DNA from: Perognathus longimembris pacificus | Lineage: Eukaryota; Chordata; Mammalia; Rodentia; Heteromyidae | Assembly: GCF_023159225.1 (NCBI RefSeq) | Contig: NC_063161.1 | Coordinates: forward strand, 120,690,958-120,754,957 | Direction of reading: 5' to 3' | Length of the DNA stretch: 64,000 bases | Shown here: piece by piece, positions 1 through 12,701 of the stretch | Position numbering within the stretch: position 1 is the stretch's first letter | Layout of the letters: every line of letters starts with the position of its first letter | Made by a program: the position numbers and the translations under genes | Notes under the pieces: generated by a model | What the model was told of the DNA's origin: nothing | Databases searched by the model: none | What the model saw: the letters and a program-made list of their open reading frames with translations, nothing else

Positions 1-106
1 TTTAAGAGTGGGAGACATTGCCAAAGATTCTTATTAATTGATGTGTAAGAGAAAAAGGTAGAGTTCCTGCTCTCACATAAACTCCTATTTTCCATCTTTA
101 TTGCAG
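1..106 (+). other. FOCAD upstream intron, 3' end
   Basis: The last 106 bases of the intron before window exon 1. It ends in a pyrimidine-rich stretch (cctattttccatctttattgcag). No repeat was recognised. Confidence 0.9.
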
Positions 107-151
107 GGTCAGAGACATGTTGACTGATGAGATTACCAAGACTGCTGCAAA
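107..151 (+). CDS. FOCAD: FOCAD window exon 1
   Basis: 45-nt exon encoding residues 1-15 of the partial product ([15 protein letters not shown]). The acceptor is a pyrimidine-rich tract ending ttgcag; the donor is gtaagt at 152. The first base completes a codon from an upstream exon, and the last two bases (AA) are completed by the G of the next exon (phase 2). It is one of the shortest exons in the window; only the shared open frame and the splice consensus make it callable. Confidence 0.93.
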
Positions 152-3100
152 GTAAGTCATTTATTCTTTCTCCAATTTTTATGCAACTTTTATTTCCTGG
201 AACATATATATTATATGTATATGTATATGATATTATAGTTAAATATTATATAACAATAATATATATAATTTATATATCATTTTGTTATATATGATATATG
301 ATGACATATAATATATAGATATAGATATATAGTTTTTTTAGGGCATTTGATAACTTTAAGGGCTGAAAAGTACTTTCTTATTACATTTTGTTTGTTTTTG
401 TGTGTCTTCGGGCTTGAAGTGATGGCCTGGGTGCTGTCCCTGAGCTTTTGTGCTCTTGGCTAGTGCTCTCACACTTGAGCCACCTCCAGGTTTTTGCAGT
501 TACTTGAAAATAAGAATCTTAAGGACATTGGTGCCCAGGCATGACTGGAACAACAATCCTCAGATCTCAGCTTCTTGAATAGCTAGGATTAAAGACCTGA
601 GCCATTGATGACCTGCTGTTTTCTTCTTTCGTTTTGTTTTGTTTGACATTAAGTACTTTTTATTTTGTTTTGTTTTTGTCATTCCTGGGGCTTGAACTCA
701 GGGCCTGAGCACTGTACTCAACCTTTGTGCTTAAGGCTAGCGTTCTACCATTTAGAGCCACAGCTCCATTTTCAGTTTTCTAGTGGTTATTCGGAGATAA
801 GCTTCTCACAGACTTTTCTGCCCAGGCTGGTGTTGAATGGCAGTCCTCAGATCTCAGCTTCCTTAGTAGCTACACCTAGCTTTGCATGTAGTCACCAAAG
901 TTGAACAAATGCTTTGTGCTTTGGCTTCATTGTAAAGGAGCAAAAGGGAAAAAGTAAATAAATTCTTGAGAATATGAGTTCAGTGAGATCTACAAATAGA
1001 TTTTTAATTTCAACTGCAAAGCAGCAAACAAATCAAGTAGTCCATCCCTTCATTATCTGGGTGCTATTGTGTCCAGTGTATTGAAAGCTGGATTCTCTAT
1101 AGTAAAAACTAATGCAAAGACCCAGTAAAAAGGTAATGTCAGTCAGCCTTATGCTGTTTTAGCAAACATAACTTGAGTGTTACCGCCTGAGGCTTTTGAT
1201 TTACCTTAAACCAGTGCTCACTAAGAAAATTATACCCTAATGAATTTACTCAAAAAATCTCTTCAGGCTCCTTTGTTAACAAGTTGACTAATTGTTCCTG
1301 GCAGTAAGTTATATGTCAGATATGTTATTTTTATTTTTTTCTTCCACAATCATCTTGAGCTGCTGCCATATCTTTGACCTTGTTCCTTCCTAGCCTCCAA
1401 TTAAATAGGCACACTTGTACTTGGTGGGTCTCTTTGTTTTCCCCCAAATAATTGTTTATTTATTGTCAAAGTGATGTACAGAGGGGTTACAATTTCATAT
1501 GTAAGGCAGTGAGTACATTTCTTGGACAATTTGTTACCTCCTTCCTCATTCCTCCCCTCCCCCTTTCCCTCTCCCCCTATGAGTTGTTCAGTTGGGTTAC
1601 ACCAAATGGTTTTGGTGGGTCTCTTGTGTACTCAAAGTCTGTATCACATGTGATACTTACTTAACTACCAACTAGCTTATCTTTACTGTATCCCAGGGCC
1701 TTGTAGAGTTAGATTTTGCTTAGGAAAAGCAAAAGCAGAACAAATAAATTAAACAAATGAAAATATAAAAATCTGGTCTGCCTTTGAGGTAGCTTTCTAC
1801 CAGTACTGAATCATAAGCAGGGACTTTACTGGGATTTCTTATCTCATACATGGTAGCTTCTCATCCTCAGGTTGTCTGAATAAAGGAAAAGAAAACTGGG
1901 GATCCTCCTCTGCTCTCATTTCTGTGAGAAGCACTGGATATTATCAGTAGACTATATCTGTTGACAAAAATGGAAAGAAAAGATACTCATAACCTGCTTT
2001 TCCAGTCTGGTGAATTACACTGATGGGCAACTCAGAGACATGTTGCTGGTGATGGCTCCTTGTTACGTAGTTTACTCATAGCATGGTAAAAACAGTGCTC
2101 TCACATTTTGTAGCCAAATACTTGAATGCTGATAAAACTAGCAGCTTTCTTTTAAAACAAACTATAATCTTGCCTTTGGAGTAGCTTATGCACTTCCCAT
2201 TTGAAGATGTTATTTCAACAAGACTTTTATCTTCAGATTTGGAAAGCATCACTTTATAATTAATTACCTAAAGAGAATGGGTTCAAATGCTGAGTAGTAT
2301 AGAGTATAACTAATTCATGTTCTTATTGTGTTTAGTCTCTTTTTATCAAGAATTTCACTCTAATTTTTTTCAAGCTTTATCTTATTAGAGCAAAAAGTTC
2401 TAGGCATGACAGAAAGTATATCGGAAATATATAAGGTCCAGAGGCTGAGAGGTAAATAAATGCTAGAGCACAGGAAAAAATTCACTGCCATTTCTATTTG
2501 CTTCTACCTCCAACCAGACAAAGGTCTCAAACATTGTCATTTGACACTTTAGCTTTCTACCTTGGTCTTTGACTGCCACTGGCTGGGCCAGGAAAAAGTT
2601 TGTTTTGTTTATAGTCTTAAGTTAAATACAGGAAGCAAAACACCAGTCATGGGTTCAACTGACTTGTTCATTTGAGAGTGCTTTTCAAGTATTTGGGTTA
2701 GAGCTAAGGAAGAATTGGAACACAGATAGACCTGATGATTGATGGAAATTTGTTTTCATTGTTATTCATTAAATAGATATGAACCTAAGGACAAAAATCC
2801 CCAAATGATTGGGTCATTTTGTTAATATGTAATGTAATACTTTGTCCATAAGAAAAGCACCATTGAAACTCATCCTTCCTTGTGCTTTCTAATTAGGTTA
2901 ATGACATCGGGTTGTTTCAAAGGACAATTTAATTAAAATGTCAGTGGTGTTGCTTAGATAAATACTGTAGCAATGCTGACATGCAAATTAGGCACTGCTG
3001 TTTGACTGGCAGGGGATAATTATTTGAGTAAAGGGAATGAGTTTGATTGAAACAGTTATAAATTTTACTGGCCAGCTCCTCTGCAAGTTTGTTTTGTTGA

Positions 3101-6100
3101 GTGTACTGAGTGCTTTCTTTCATAAGCTACAATTCTGTGCATGTAGAGAATGAAATGTAATCAAGAGCTACTAAGCAACCTTTGTAATTTTTTAAACCTA
3201 TTTAAAGATTAATGTCCAAATGTTGAACCTGCAGACAAAGATCTCATTACCGTGGCTTTAAGTACACATTTGTCCATTTTTCAACAATTCAGGTTCAGTG
3301 GAACTTTTGAAATAAAATAACGTGAAGTACTGTTTTAAAACTGAAGCTACTAGGGCTTATGCATATAATCTTAACAAAAGAGGATGATGAGGATGCTGAA
3401 ATCTTAGGATCAAGGTTTAGAGCCACCATAGACAGAAAAATCTGAGAGATTTATCTCCAAACAAGTGGAGCTGTGGCTCAAGTGGTAAAGCACTAGACAG
3501 GAGCAAAAAGCCTGAGCAAAAGTAGGAAGCCAAGTTCAAGCCCCAGTTCTGGAATGAATGAATGAATAAATAAATAAATTAATTAATTAATTAATTTAAA
3601 GTGGGGCTAAATTGCCTTTCAGAATTTCAGGTTTCAAAGATAGTTTTTTCTGGGGCTAGGAATATGGACTAGAGGCAAAAGTGCTTGCTTCATATACATG
3701 AAGCCCTAGGTTCGATTCCTCAGCACCGCATATATAGAAAAGGCCAGAAGTGGCGCTGTGACTCAAGTTGGCAGAGTGCTAACCTTGAGCAAAAAAGAAG
3801 CCAGGGACAGTGCGCAGGACCTGAGTTCAAGCCCCAGGACTGGCAAAAAAAGATAGTTTTTTCTGTCATCTTATATAGTAATCTTATTTACTAAGATTTG
3901 ATATACAATTTCACGTGACCATGTCAGTATTTTCTATATGGTACTAAAAATGAGTATATAATTCACAAATTACAATGTGATTTTTAACCTCTAAATTTCC
4001 TAACCTTGACAATTTATGGCCATTTTGTTGCAGGAAAGACATCATGATATTCCATTATAAGGAAGAAGACTAGGAATATCATGGTTTGAGGACTATGCAG
4101 TTGAAAAGTTAGGGAAAAACTATCTCAAAAAGCAAAACAGCACCAGTCCTTTTTATTCTAAAATTCACTATTCTAATGTTTTTGTCATTCATATGTAAAA
4201 AGCACAAGTTTACAATATGCAACCCTAATAGTAACATGTATAAAAATTGCATACATTCAACTACCTATGACTACTCAAATTTCTTGATTATAATCAAATA
4301 AAAAATAAATAACACTTCACTTAAATCTTTGAAAACAAAATAGTGTACCTTCCATAAATAAGAATTCTCCAGAAAAGATATTATTTAAAATATTTCCCCC
4401 GTTTGTTAATTTACTTTGTCTCACCAAAACTATTTAAAAGTCTATTAAGGACACGTACTTACAATGTCATATTACACAACTACAGTAGTGTTAAGTAAGT
4501 AAAGCAGCCCAGTATAGTTGTAAACATTTCAAATGTAGTAAACAGGACTTGGCAGATTGTAAAATTGAATCAACACTTAACAAGCATTAATTTATGTAGT
4601 TATAAATGTTGAATTGTGTATACTTAATAGGAAATACCTTGGCACCTCAACAGTTTTCTTTAAATGTTATCTTATACTTTTAATAATATTATTCATATTG
4701 AATACTTAGATGTTTTGATAAGATTTTATCAAATTTGATAATGTACTGTTTTCAAATGTGAATTATTTAACATATATCTTAATGGAGGACATAAATCCTG
4801 AATTGTGATTTCTATATAATGTGACAAACAGGGTTCAAATTATGGCTCATTACTTAATTGATTATAAACTTGAGTATATTTCTGGAAAAAATAAAAAGCA
4901 AAACAGGAATGGTGTTAATGAATGCAACCTTAGCTACAAAGGAGGCATAGATAGAAGAGTCATGGTGCAAGGCCAGTTGCAAAAAGTACAAGAACTTATC
5001 TGTAAAAATTACTAAAGCAAAGAATGTCTGGGGGCATGGATACAGTGGTAGAGTACCTGTCTAGCAAGCATAAGCCTCCAAACTCAAACCCAGTACTGCT
5101 GAAAAAAAGAAAAAGAGAAAAAAAGAAAACAAAATACAAATTGAATACTAAAAAATGCTTGAGACTAGAAGTATTTGAGACTTGGATGTCTTTCCATTTT
5201 TGGAATATTTGTATAAACTTTACCATTTGAGCATCCCTACTCTAAATATCTGAAATCCAAGATGCTTTAAAATCTGAAACTTTTGAGCATCATTACTCAA
5301 CCTATGTCAGGTATAAAATACTTTTAGCTAAACAGTAGGGCTCACAACTATAAGCCTCGCTACTCAGGAGGTTGATATCTGAGGATCCTGGTATGAAACT
5401 AGCCTGGACAGGAAAGTCCATGAGTTTCTTAAGACATAAACTTTAGACATAAGTGGAGAAGTGACTCACTTTGTAGAGCCTTGAGTGAAAAAGCTAAGGG
5501 ACAGTGCCCAGGCCTGGCATTCAAGTCCTGTAGCAGCGCGCGTGCGCACACACACACAAAAAATAATAGCACTTGTGTCAGGAGAGAAATTGACATGAGA
5601 GAGCAAACAGGTCTATGTTTGTGGGGTCTGTGCAGGAATATAAGTGCTTTAAAAAAAAAAAAGATCTCATTTGCCCTCCTATGATAGTACTTTTTCCTCT
5701 TTTGGCTAAAGTGCCTAAACCTTCTCCTGGAATCTTTTCTTTTAATACAGGGAGAGTCCTGTAGTCAAAGGCAATGCGTTATTGGCTTTAAGCAGCCTTG
5801 CTGTTATTGTATCCAAACATGAAACCAGCCTCTCCTCAGATTCCGATGGATTCCTGGAGGTGAGTTACAGTGTTTTGGGCAGGTGGGCTTTGATTATGTG
5901 GCTTTAAGCCTGGCTTTCAGGGACCTGGTCATAGATTTGCATACAAGAGTCAATGCAGTGATTGCAGTACTGAGTTATACTACTTGATGAGCCTCTATAT
6001 TGTGAGCCCCACTGTCTCCCTGACTTTTGTTTGCTGCTTTTCTATTTTGCTTTTTCTATTACAATTAAGTGGTCATTTCCATTTAGAGGTGCCAATTTTA

Positions 6101-9100
6101 TGCAAAGGGGTTGTCTTTTTGTGATTACATCAGTGGTAACTAATCTTAGGAGGTTAACAAGGCTTACTGAAAGTGAACAATGCTGTCAAAAAATGATAAA
6201 TAAGCAGGGTTTACAAATTGGAAAAAAATGTACTTTGCATTTTAATTGTAGATGTCAATGATAAAGTGCCTATTCATTTTTTCAAGGCATTTATTTCTTA
6301 ATTAAACATGTGGAAAGCTGGCCAGTGTTCATTTCCAGTGTACTTTCTCAGATAATTCATATCTGTCAAAAAGGCATGGGTTTGTTCTTCTTTTAATCTC
6401 CATTATGTAGTAGCTATCATTAGCTAGAGACAATATAGCCAAGTGGTTAAAACTATAGGCTTTGGAATAGGAGAGAACTTCATTTAGTTCTTATTATACT
6501 TCAACTTATTAGCTCTGTGGCCTATTTCTAGTAATCCCTTTCAAAGCCTGTTTTGCCATCTGTAAAATCCTAACTAGCTGATGTGCCTTAGATGTAGTAA
6601 TTCATTGTAAAGATTAAATGAATTACTACATGTAAGGCATAACAGCTGGTAAATAAGAAGCTCTCAATAATAGTAACCATTGTTAGCATCTGAGTCACCT
6701 CATTGCTTTTTTGCTGTGGAAGTGAGACTATTCATTGTTATTCAGCCTTTTTGTACAAATAGGCCATTTGTACTCTCTTTTCATAGTATCTTCTGGTTGC
6801 AAGGAAATCAACTCTGGCTAATTTTTATTTAATAAAAAAGAAAGATATGAAAGCTTATGGAGTTGAAGACAAAGCTGGGTTTTGGGGGTAACAAACTCAG
6901 TCTTGCAAAGTCCAGACTGTATGTATTAAGAAAGCAGCAGACCACCCTCACTGGGGTAGATAAACTCTTGTCATTTATTACCTTTGTACTAGTTTCTTGG
7001 AATTTAGGCACTCAGTGTTTTGTGACCACCCCTTGGGTAGAATAGGACAGGTTGCTCCATTGTACATTTAAGAAGTTGTCAAATAGTTTAGTAGAGAATT
7101 TCCCAGAGGATCATATTACTAGAAAACAAGAGAATAGGCAAATGTATGGCAAGAGCTATAAATGTTCTTTCCATATAGAGAAGGGGAAGAGACCTAGGGA
7201 TTATAATAAGAATGATAAAAGTATGATTGCTTCACATGTGAATGCTTACTTGGGGACCCAAAATATTATTTTAATAATGAGAAAGATGAAAACTATTTAC
7301 CGAAGAAATATTTCCTTTAAAGCGCTATGGAATATTTTAGTAGAGACCACATACTACACAGATCTACAACCTGAAAAGTTAAGGCCCTTTTTATTTTCAA
7401 TGCTCCTATTATTTTGGTGTTAATTATGCTGAACTAGCAGTTGTACAGTTAATTTGTCCTGGAATAATGGGGTGGGGGAGGGGGAAACTAATTCAGAGTA
7501 AGTCGAGACTCTTGCTCTTGGCCTAGCCTCACTTTAATGAAGACATGCAGCACAGACGGGGCTTTGCTTTTATTATTATTATATTTTTTTTTTTGGCCAG
7601 TCCTGGGCCTTGGACTCAGGGCCTGAGCACTGTCCCTGGCTTCTTCCCGCTCAAGGCTAGCACTCTGCCACTTGAGCCACAGCACCGCTTCTGGCCGTTT
7701 TCTGTATATTTGGTGCAGGGGAATTGAACCTAGGGCCTCGTGTATCCGAGGCAGGCACTCTTGCCACTAGGCTATATCCCCAGCCCTTTGCTTTTATTTT
7801 TGATGACTTCACTTCGATGACATCTTTATTTAAGATGTCATTATTTGATTGAAGTTGAAGTGTTCAAACTTCACACAACTCTGTATATGACTAGCAATTA
7901 CATATTAAGATGAAGGCCTTATTTGATTCAAGACATTTTCCCAAGGTGATACCCAGCGTTGGATTGACCTTTAAGTTTGGTATCACCTGATGTTTCCATG
8001 TGAATTAATAAATGCTAATGATATCAGTGGTCATGAATGATTTTTCATAACCAAAATTTCTTTTTAGTGCATGTTTTCTTATAATTTCTCAAGTGAAGAT
8101 CATCATGACTTTTGAAAGACACCCATCTGGTAATATTAATCAAAATGCTAGAAGTGTTGATCAAACTGTTGTAGGTTGATTGCCTTCTTTGTGAAATGAT
8201 AGCTAATCAAATTGAGAAATTTTAAATCAGTTTTTTTTTCACCTCTTTCTCTAAGTACCACCTTATTTTCACCATGATTCACTGAACAGTGGGGAGTTAT
8301 GAAGGGCTTTAGATGTGTTGTTTTGTAGATTCTCTTTTCTCACTTCTGCCCTACCTTGCATAAAAGATAAATCTTACTGGAACATATGTGAAGATGCCTA
8401 TTGGTCAAATATCTGTTCACCTCATATATAGTCCAAGGAGGTGAAGTTTACTTTTGAATAATAACATTGCATTATTTTATACAGAAGGGGATTGTAGCCT
8501 GGATGCCAAAATGTTTAGATATGTTTCCTTTTTTCCATTATCATTTCACATTGTTCTTCATCTGTAGGTTCACCCTAATTTTCTTCCAATGAGGGAATGG
8601 GTTTCCATGGTCCTTGATACTCTCCTGGTCATTGTGGATGGCCATTACCAACCCAAAGGACAACTCTTCTCCTGCTTTTATCATGTAAGTATAGGAAATA
8701 AAAATAATAAAAAGAAAGATCAGGAAAGCCAATAGTTGATTCTTCTGACATCAACTACTCCCATCTATCATCCATAATGTAGCATACATTATGAATACCA
8801 ACTTTGGTTGTCTGCTTATTACTGGGAACTTTTCAGTGTATGTGTTCATGTGTGTGAATAGTGGCTAGACAAAGATGAAAGAAAAACTGACTTGTAGGTC
8901 CCATGGCAGATTTAACTGCTCTGAGATGTGCCCTCACCAGCATTTTGAAAGCTCTCTAGGCTTCTCAGATGTTAATCAGAGTCAAGAACTACTGTTATAG
9001 TAGGATAAATATTGTCTGAATTGTGTGGGACTTGGAGTTTTTAGTTACCGTGTTTCATGTTAGGGTGAGATAGTAAACAGTTCTCTTTAGATATTTTTGT

Positions 9101-12100
9101 CCTTACTTATATAATGAGAGACTTGAATAAAATCCTCTGTAATAATCACAGCTTCAGATTTTCCCTTTACTCTTTTTGTAGTTGTTGACTTGACAACCTT
9201 TATTTTTTTTTTCTGTACTGATCAAATGAAAGTAAGAAATCATGCTTTGCTGACTTTCTGAAAGATTGCGAGGACCAGATTATTTAAACTATGTTAAAAA
9301 GAAGAAATGTTTTAAATAGTCAAATACTCTGTGAATACAAAGCAGTACTATCACTGGCCATACCAAAACAAAAAACAAACAAACAAACAAAAAAAAAGGA
9401 CCTGCTACCCACAATGATTTTTCTATCCTCATGTTATAATCTGATACTTGCACCAAACATACTCATTTGTTTTATTTCCCCTCTGTTGAAGGTAGAGTAT
9501 GCTTTTTTTCTGTATCTGTGGAGAATTATTTTGGTTCTACCGTATTGGTATCCATTGCTGAAGGAATTATGGTAATCATGAGACAGTCAGCTGAGTAGCC
9601 AAGGATTATAGTTGATTTGAATGAAAATATAGCCCAGAGTCTGAACTGTTGCTAAGATCACAAATTTGACTGAAAACCAGTGCCTATAGTCTTCTCTGTT
9701 CATGGCGTGTGCCTCTGACCTCCTGCCCATGGGAGGACCTGGTATGTATTCATCTGGGACTTTGGATCTGGCGCTATATTTTTATTCATATTTCAAGATA
9801 AAACATGACATGTCAGATAATATAGAATCGAACTGGAAAGTAGCTTTTGCTCAAAAAAGTCATTTCTTTATGCTGATTTGCTTAACTTGTTTAGAACTTT
9901 ATGGAGTCTTTTGCAGTAACTTTCACTGAAACAGGACATTGTGTGAGATTTTCAACAATACGACTTAGTTCTTACGAAGCACTAAGGAAACCTCTTTACT
10001 AGCTAGCTTGAGTTGCCTCTTACCTTTGTGATTTTTATGTGATTGTACTTTTCAAAGCTCTGCTTCAAAAATCACTTCCCTTATTTCCTGTGCTTTAGCA
10101 GCTGAGTCATTTTCAGTAACATTGCCCTTTGAGAGTGCTATATTAACTTAAGAGTGTAACTTAGTACATGTCTGATTTTTATCCTTAAAGAACGAGAGCT
10201 TAGAGAAGGAGTCAGCAGAGAATTAAAAACACATTTTAGTTGCTTTGATTGTTACAGACAATACTACCTTTATGGCATGTCTGAAAATTTGAAATGAGTA
10301 ATAATGAGGAATGATAGATGGGCTTTCTCTTTCTTGAGGCACATAGATAAATGTGTAGAATGTCTGGTCGGGCTGACATGGAATTCTTATAGAAGCTGTT
10401 CAAATTCAGCCACCCTGTCATTTTATTAGGGCAGTTACTCATTTCTTTACTGATAATTACATATCGGATGGAACATATAGAGCTCTTGATTTCATTTTGA
10501 ATAGCTAGTTATTGCTTTGTAACCAGAGGCTTTTAGGATTTCAACTTCCTTTTTAATTAAAAGGAATTAACCCCCTGTAGGAAATAATCCATCTACTTGG
10601 AAGTATTCCCAACAAAATTTTTGGGAGATGTGCCAATAGATCTTTGAGCTAAACTTAACACACAGTTCTCTCTATTCTAAACTTATGCTCTTTTTTCCCC
10701 ATTTTTCTGTCTTTCCTGGAACATTCTTACTTTTCTGGGTGTCTGTAACTTGACTTCAGTGTTTGTCCAAGTTCAGATAGCTTAGCTTTTCATTTTTCAG
10801 TTTGTGTACATGTGGACTTTTAAAAGCACTGGAATTCTTTTAGTATATTAAAGGAATTCATGACCTCTAAGCAGAAGGCACTTGTCATTTCTTTTTTCCA
10901 ATTTAAAGAGACATAATTAGTTAAGTGACTTGATTAGCAAATTGCTTCATTGAGTAATAACAAACTGTAGTCAACACATTTAGTGGTGATAAATGTGAAA
11001 AAAGCTTGTATTGCTGTGTAGCACTTTTGTGGCAGGTGTGCCTCCTTTATGCTTTAAACAAAAGGCTAACCCCATTTTCTTCCTTTGGCATGTCCTAGAA
11101 ATCGTATTCTGGTGAAAACACAGCTAGTGCCATTGCCCGTTCTGCTGCTGCCACGGCTTTGTCTCTCCTTGTGCCAGTTTTCATTATCTCTTGCAAAGAG
11201 AAGGTTGAGGAAATCCTGAATATGCTGACTGCCAGGTTACCTGGGAAACCAAGTGCTGATGAATCTCAAGCCGTGCAAATCCACATGGGCCTTGCTTTGG
11301 GGATGTTTCTCTCTCGTTTGTGTGAAGAGAAACTCAGGTATAGTTTATTAAAATATTCCTTCTTTTCTTCTTGGTGATTTAGGTGAAGGATTTTATATAC
11401 TTACACAGTCATACCTAAACATTATATCTGAGCAATGTGTGGCTACTAAACTTTTTGAGATGGGCAAGTTGATCCTTTGTTCTCCTTTATGGGTGAATTA
11501 GTCTGTCTAAAATAGCATCATTTAGATGGTATGCATTTTATGGTTAAAGGAATTCAACTGATTGGTTACTTGAAAGTCATTTTATGCTAAAACAAAGTAC
11601 TCAAGTACATTTTTTATAGGCATGTACAAAAATCTAACTTCACTATGCAGTAAATAAATAAAAGCTTCTTTTTAGTTATTTGTAGGCAGTGGAAATAATG
11701 ATCTTTAAAAAAAATTATATCATTGATTGTAAACTTGGAGGAAAGGATTGTAGCATCTCTTGTACCTGAGTGGTGTTGGAAATCACTGGATCACCAGAGA
11801 ACTGCATGTACCCAGTTTTAAATACTACTTTTATCCTGTGCCCTGGCTACATTTTAATAATCCTTAAAGAGTCTTAATCTGTGCATATTATACTGTGTGC
11901 TTTATTCAGTTTGATTGCTTGTTTAGGGGACTTTATCCTTGAATAAAGCTAATGGAATATCAAAGACCCAGGTGAAAAATTCCACTAACTGGAAAAGCTT
12001 TCTTGTGCATGAATCTATTCCAGTGCTATTGTTTGTACTGTTTATGCTTCCTTTTACAACAAATCTTAGAATTCTATATATCCAGATTGATTACAGTGTG

Positions 12101-12610
12101 AACCAACATGAACATTTGGTAGTCATGAATATTTTGATGCCAGTGACTTGGAATTTAACCCCATTTTCCTGCAAAGGAAATAGGATCATAGAGGGAGGCA
12201 TCCTGCTGTGATGTTAGATGTCTTTAAACTCCCTTGGTTGCCAGAGAGTAGTGGTTCAAAAGTGAAAATCTTGTGTTGGTGTGAAGAAACCAGCTGATAG
12301 AATATCACATGTAGATTCTAGTTTAAACTAACCAAGTTTGTGTATGTAATTTATATTATTTTATACAAACACTGATTCGTGAAGCTTTTATGAGAATTGC
12401 TATTGATCTGGGGAAATCATGTATTTCAGATGATCATTTTTAGCTTCTGAAAACATCTGTCAGAAGATTGGGATGATTGGTTTAGACTCTGCAATCATAA
12501 ATGGAGCCTGGGCAGAAAATTCTTTTGTTGTTTTCACTAGCATTAATACCTATTGGCTGGCTCTAGATGGAAAAAAACATCTGCTCCTTGCATGGGAATT
12601 GACCGGTTCA

Positions 12611-12701
<91 letters not shown>

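Larger units (their letters stand above)
152..5750 (+). other. FOCAD intron 1 (phase 2, 5.6 kb)
   Basis: Contains an AT-rich simple tract (about 205-330), two antisense B1/ID SINEs (396-885), an L1 3' end (1435-1611), a repeat-free block with homeodomain/octamer words (2860-3310) and four sense SINEs (3455-5560). The stretches 1640-2860 and 3870-5020 are AT-rich single-copy DNA in which I see no gene. Confidence 0.9.
5860..8567 (+). other. FOCAD intron 2 (phase 0, 2.7 kb)
   Basis: Holds an almost full-length MIR (6428-6690) and a young antisense IDL SINE (7575-7785). The rest, including 6830-7430 where a 123-codon open frame occurs, has no recognisable coding similarity. Confidence 0.9.

Noticed and set aside
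3553..3597. Short regular repeats that superficially resemble an array
   Set aside because: They are tetranucleotide tail units of a SINE, with no spacer/repeat structure. There is no CRISPR here.
7052..7423. Open frame of 123 codons in intron 2
   Set aside because: No recognisable motif or splice context, and codon composition follows the AT-rich intron. Its start lies in ordinary intron sequence. Likely chance.
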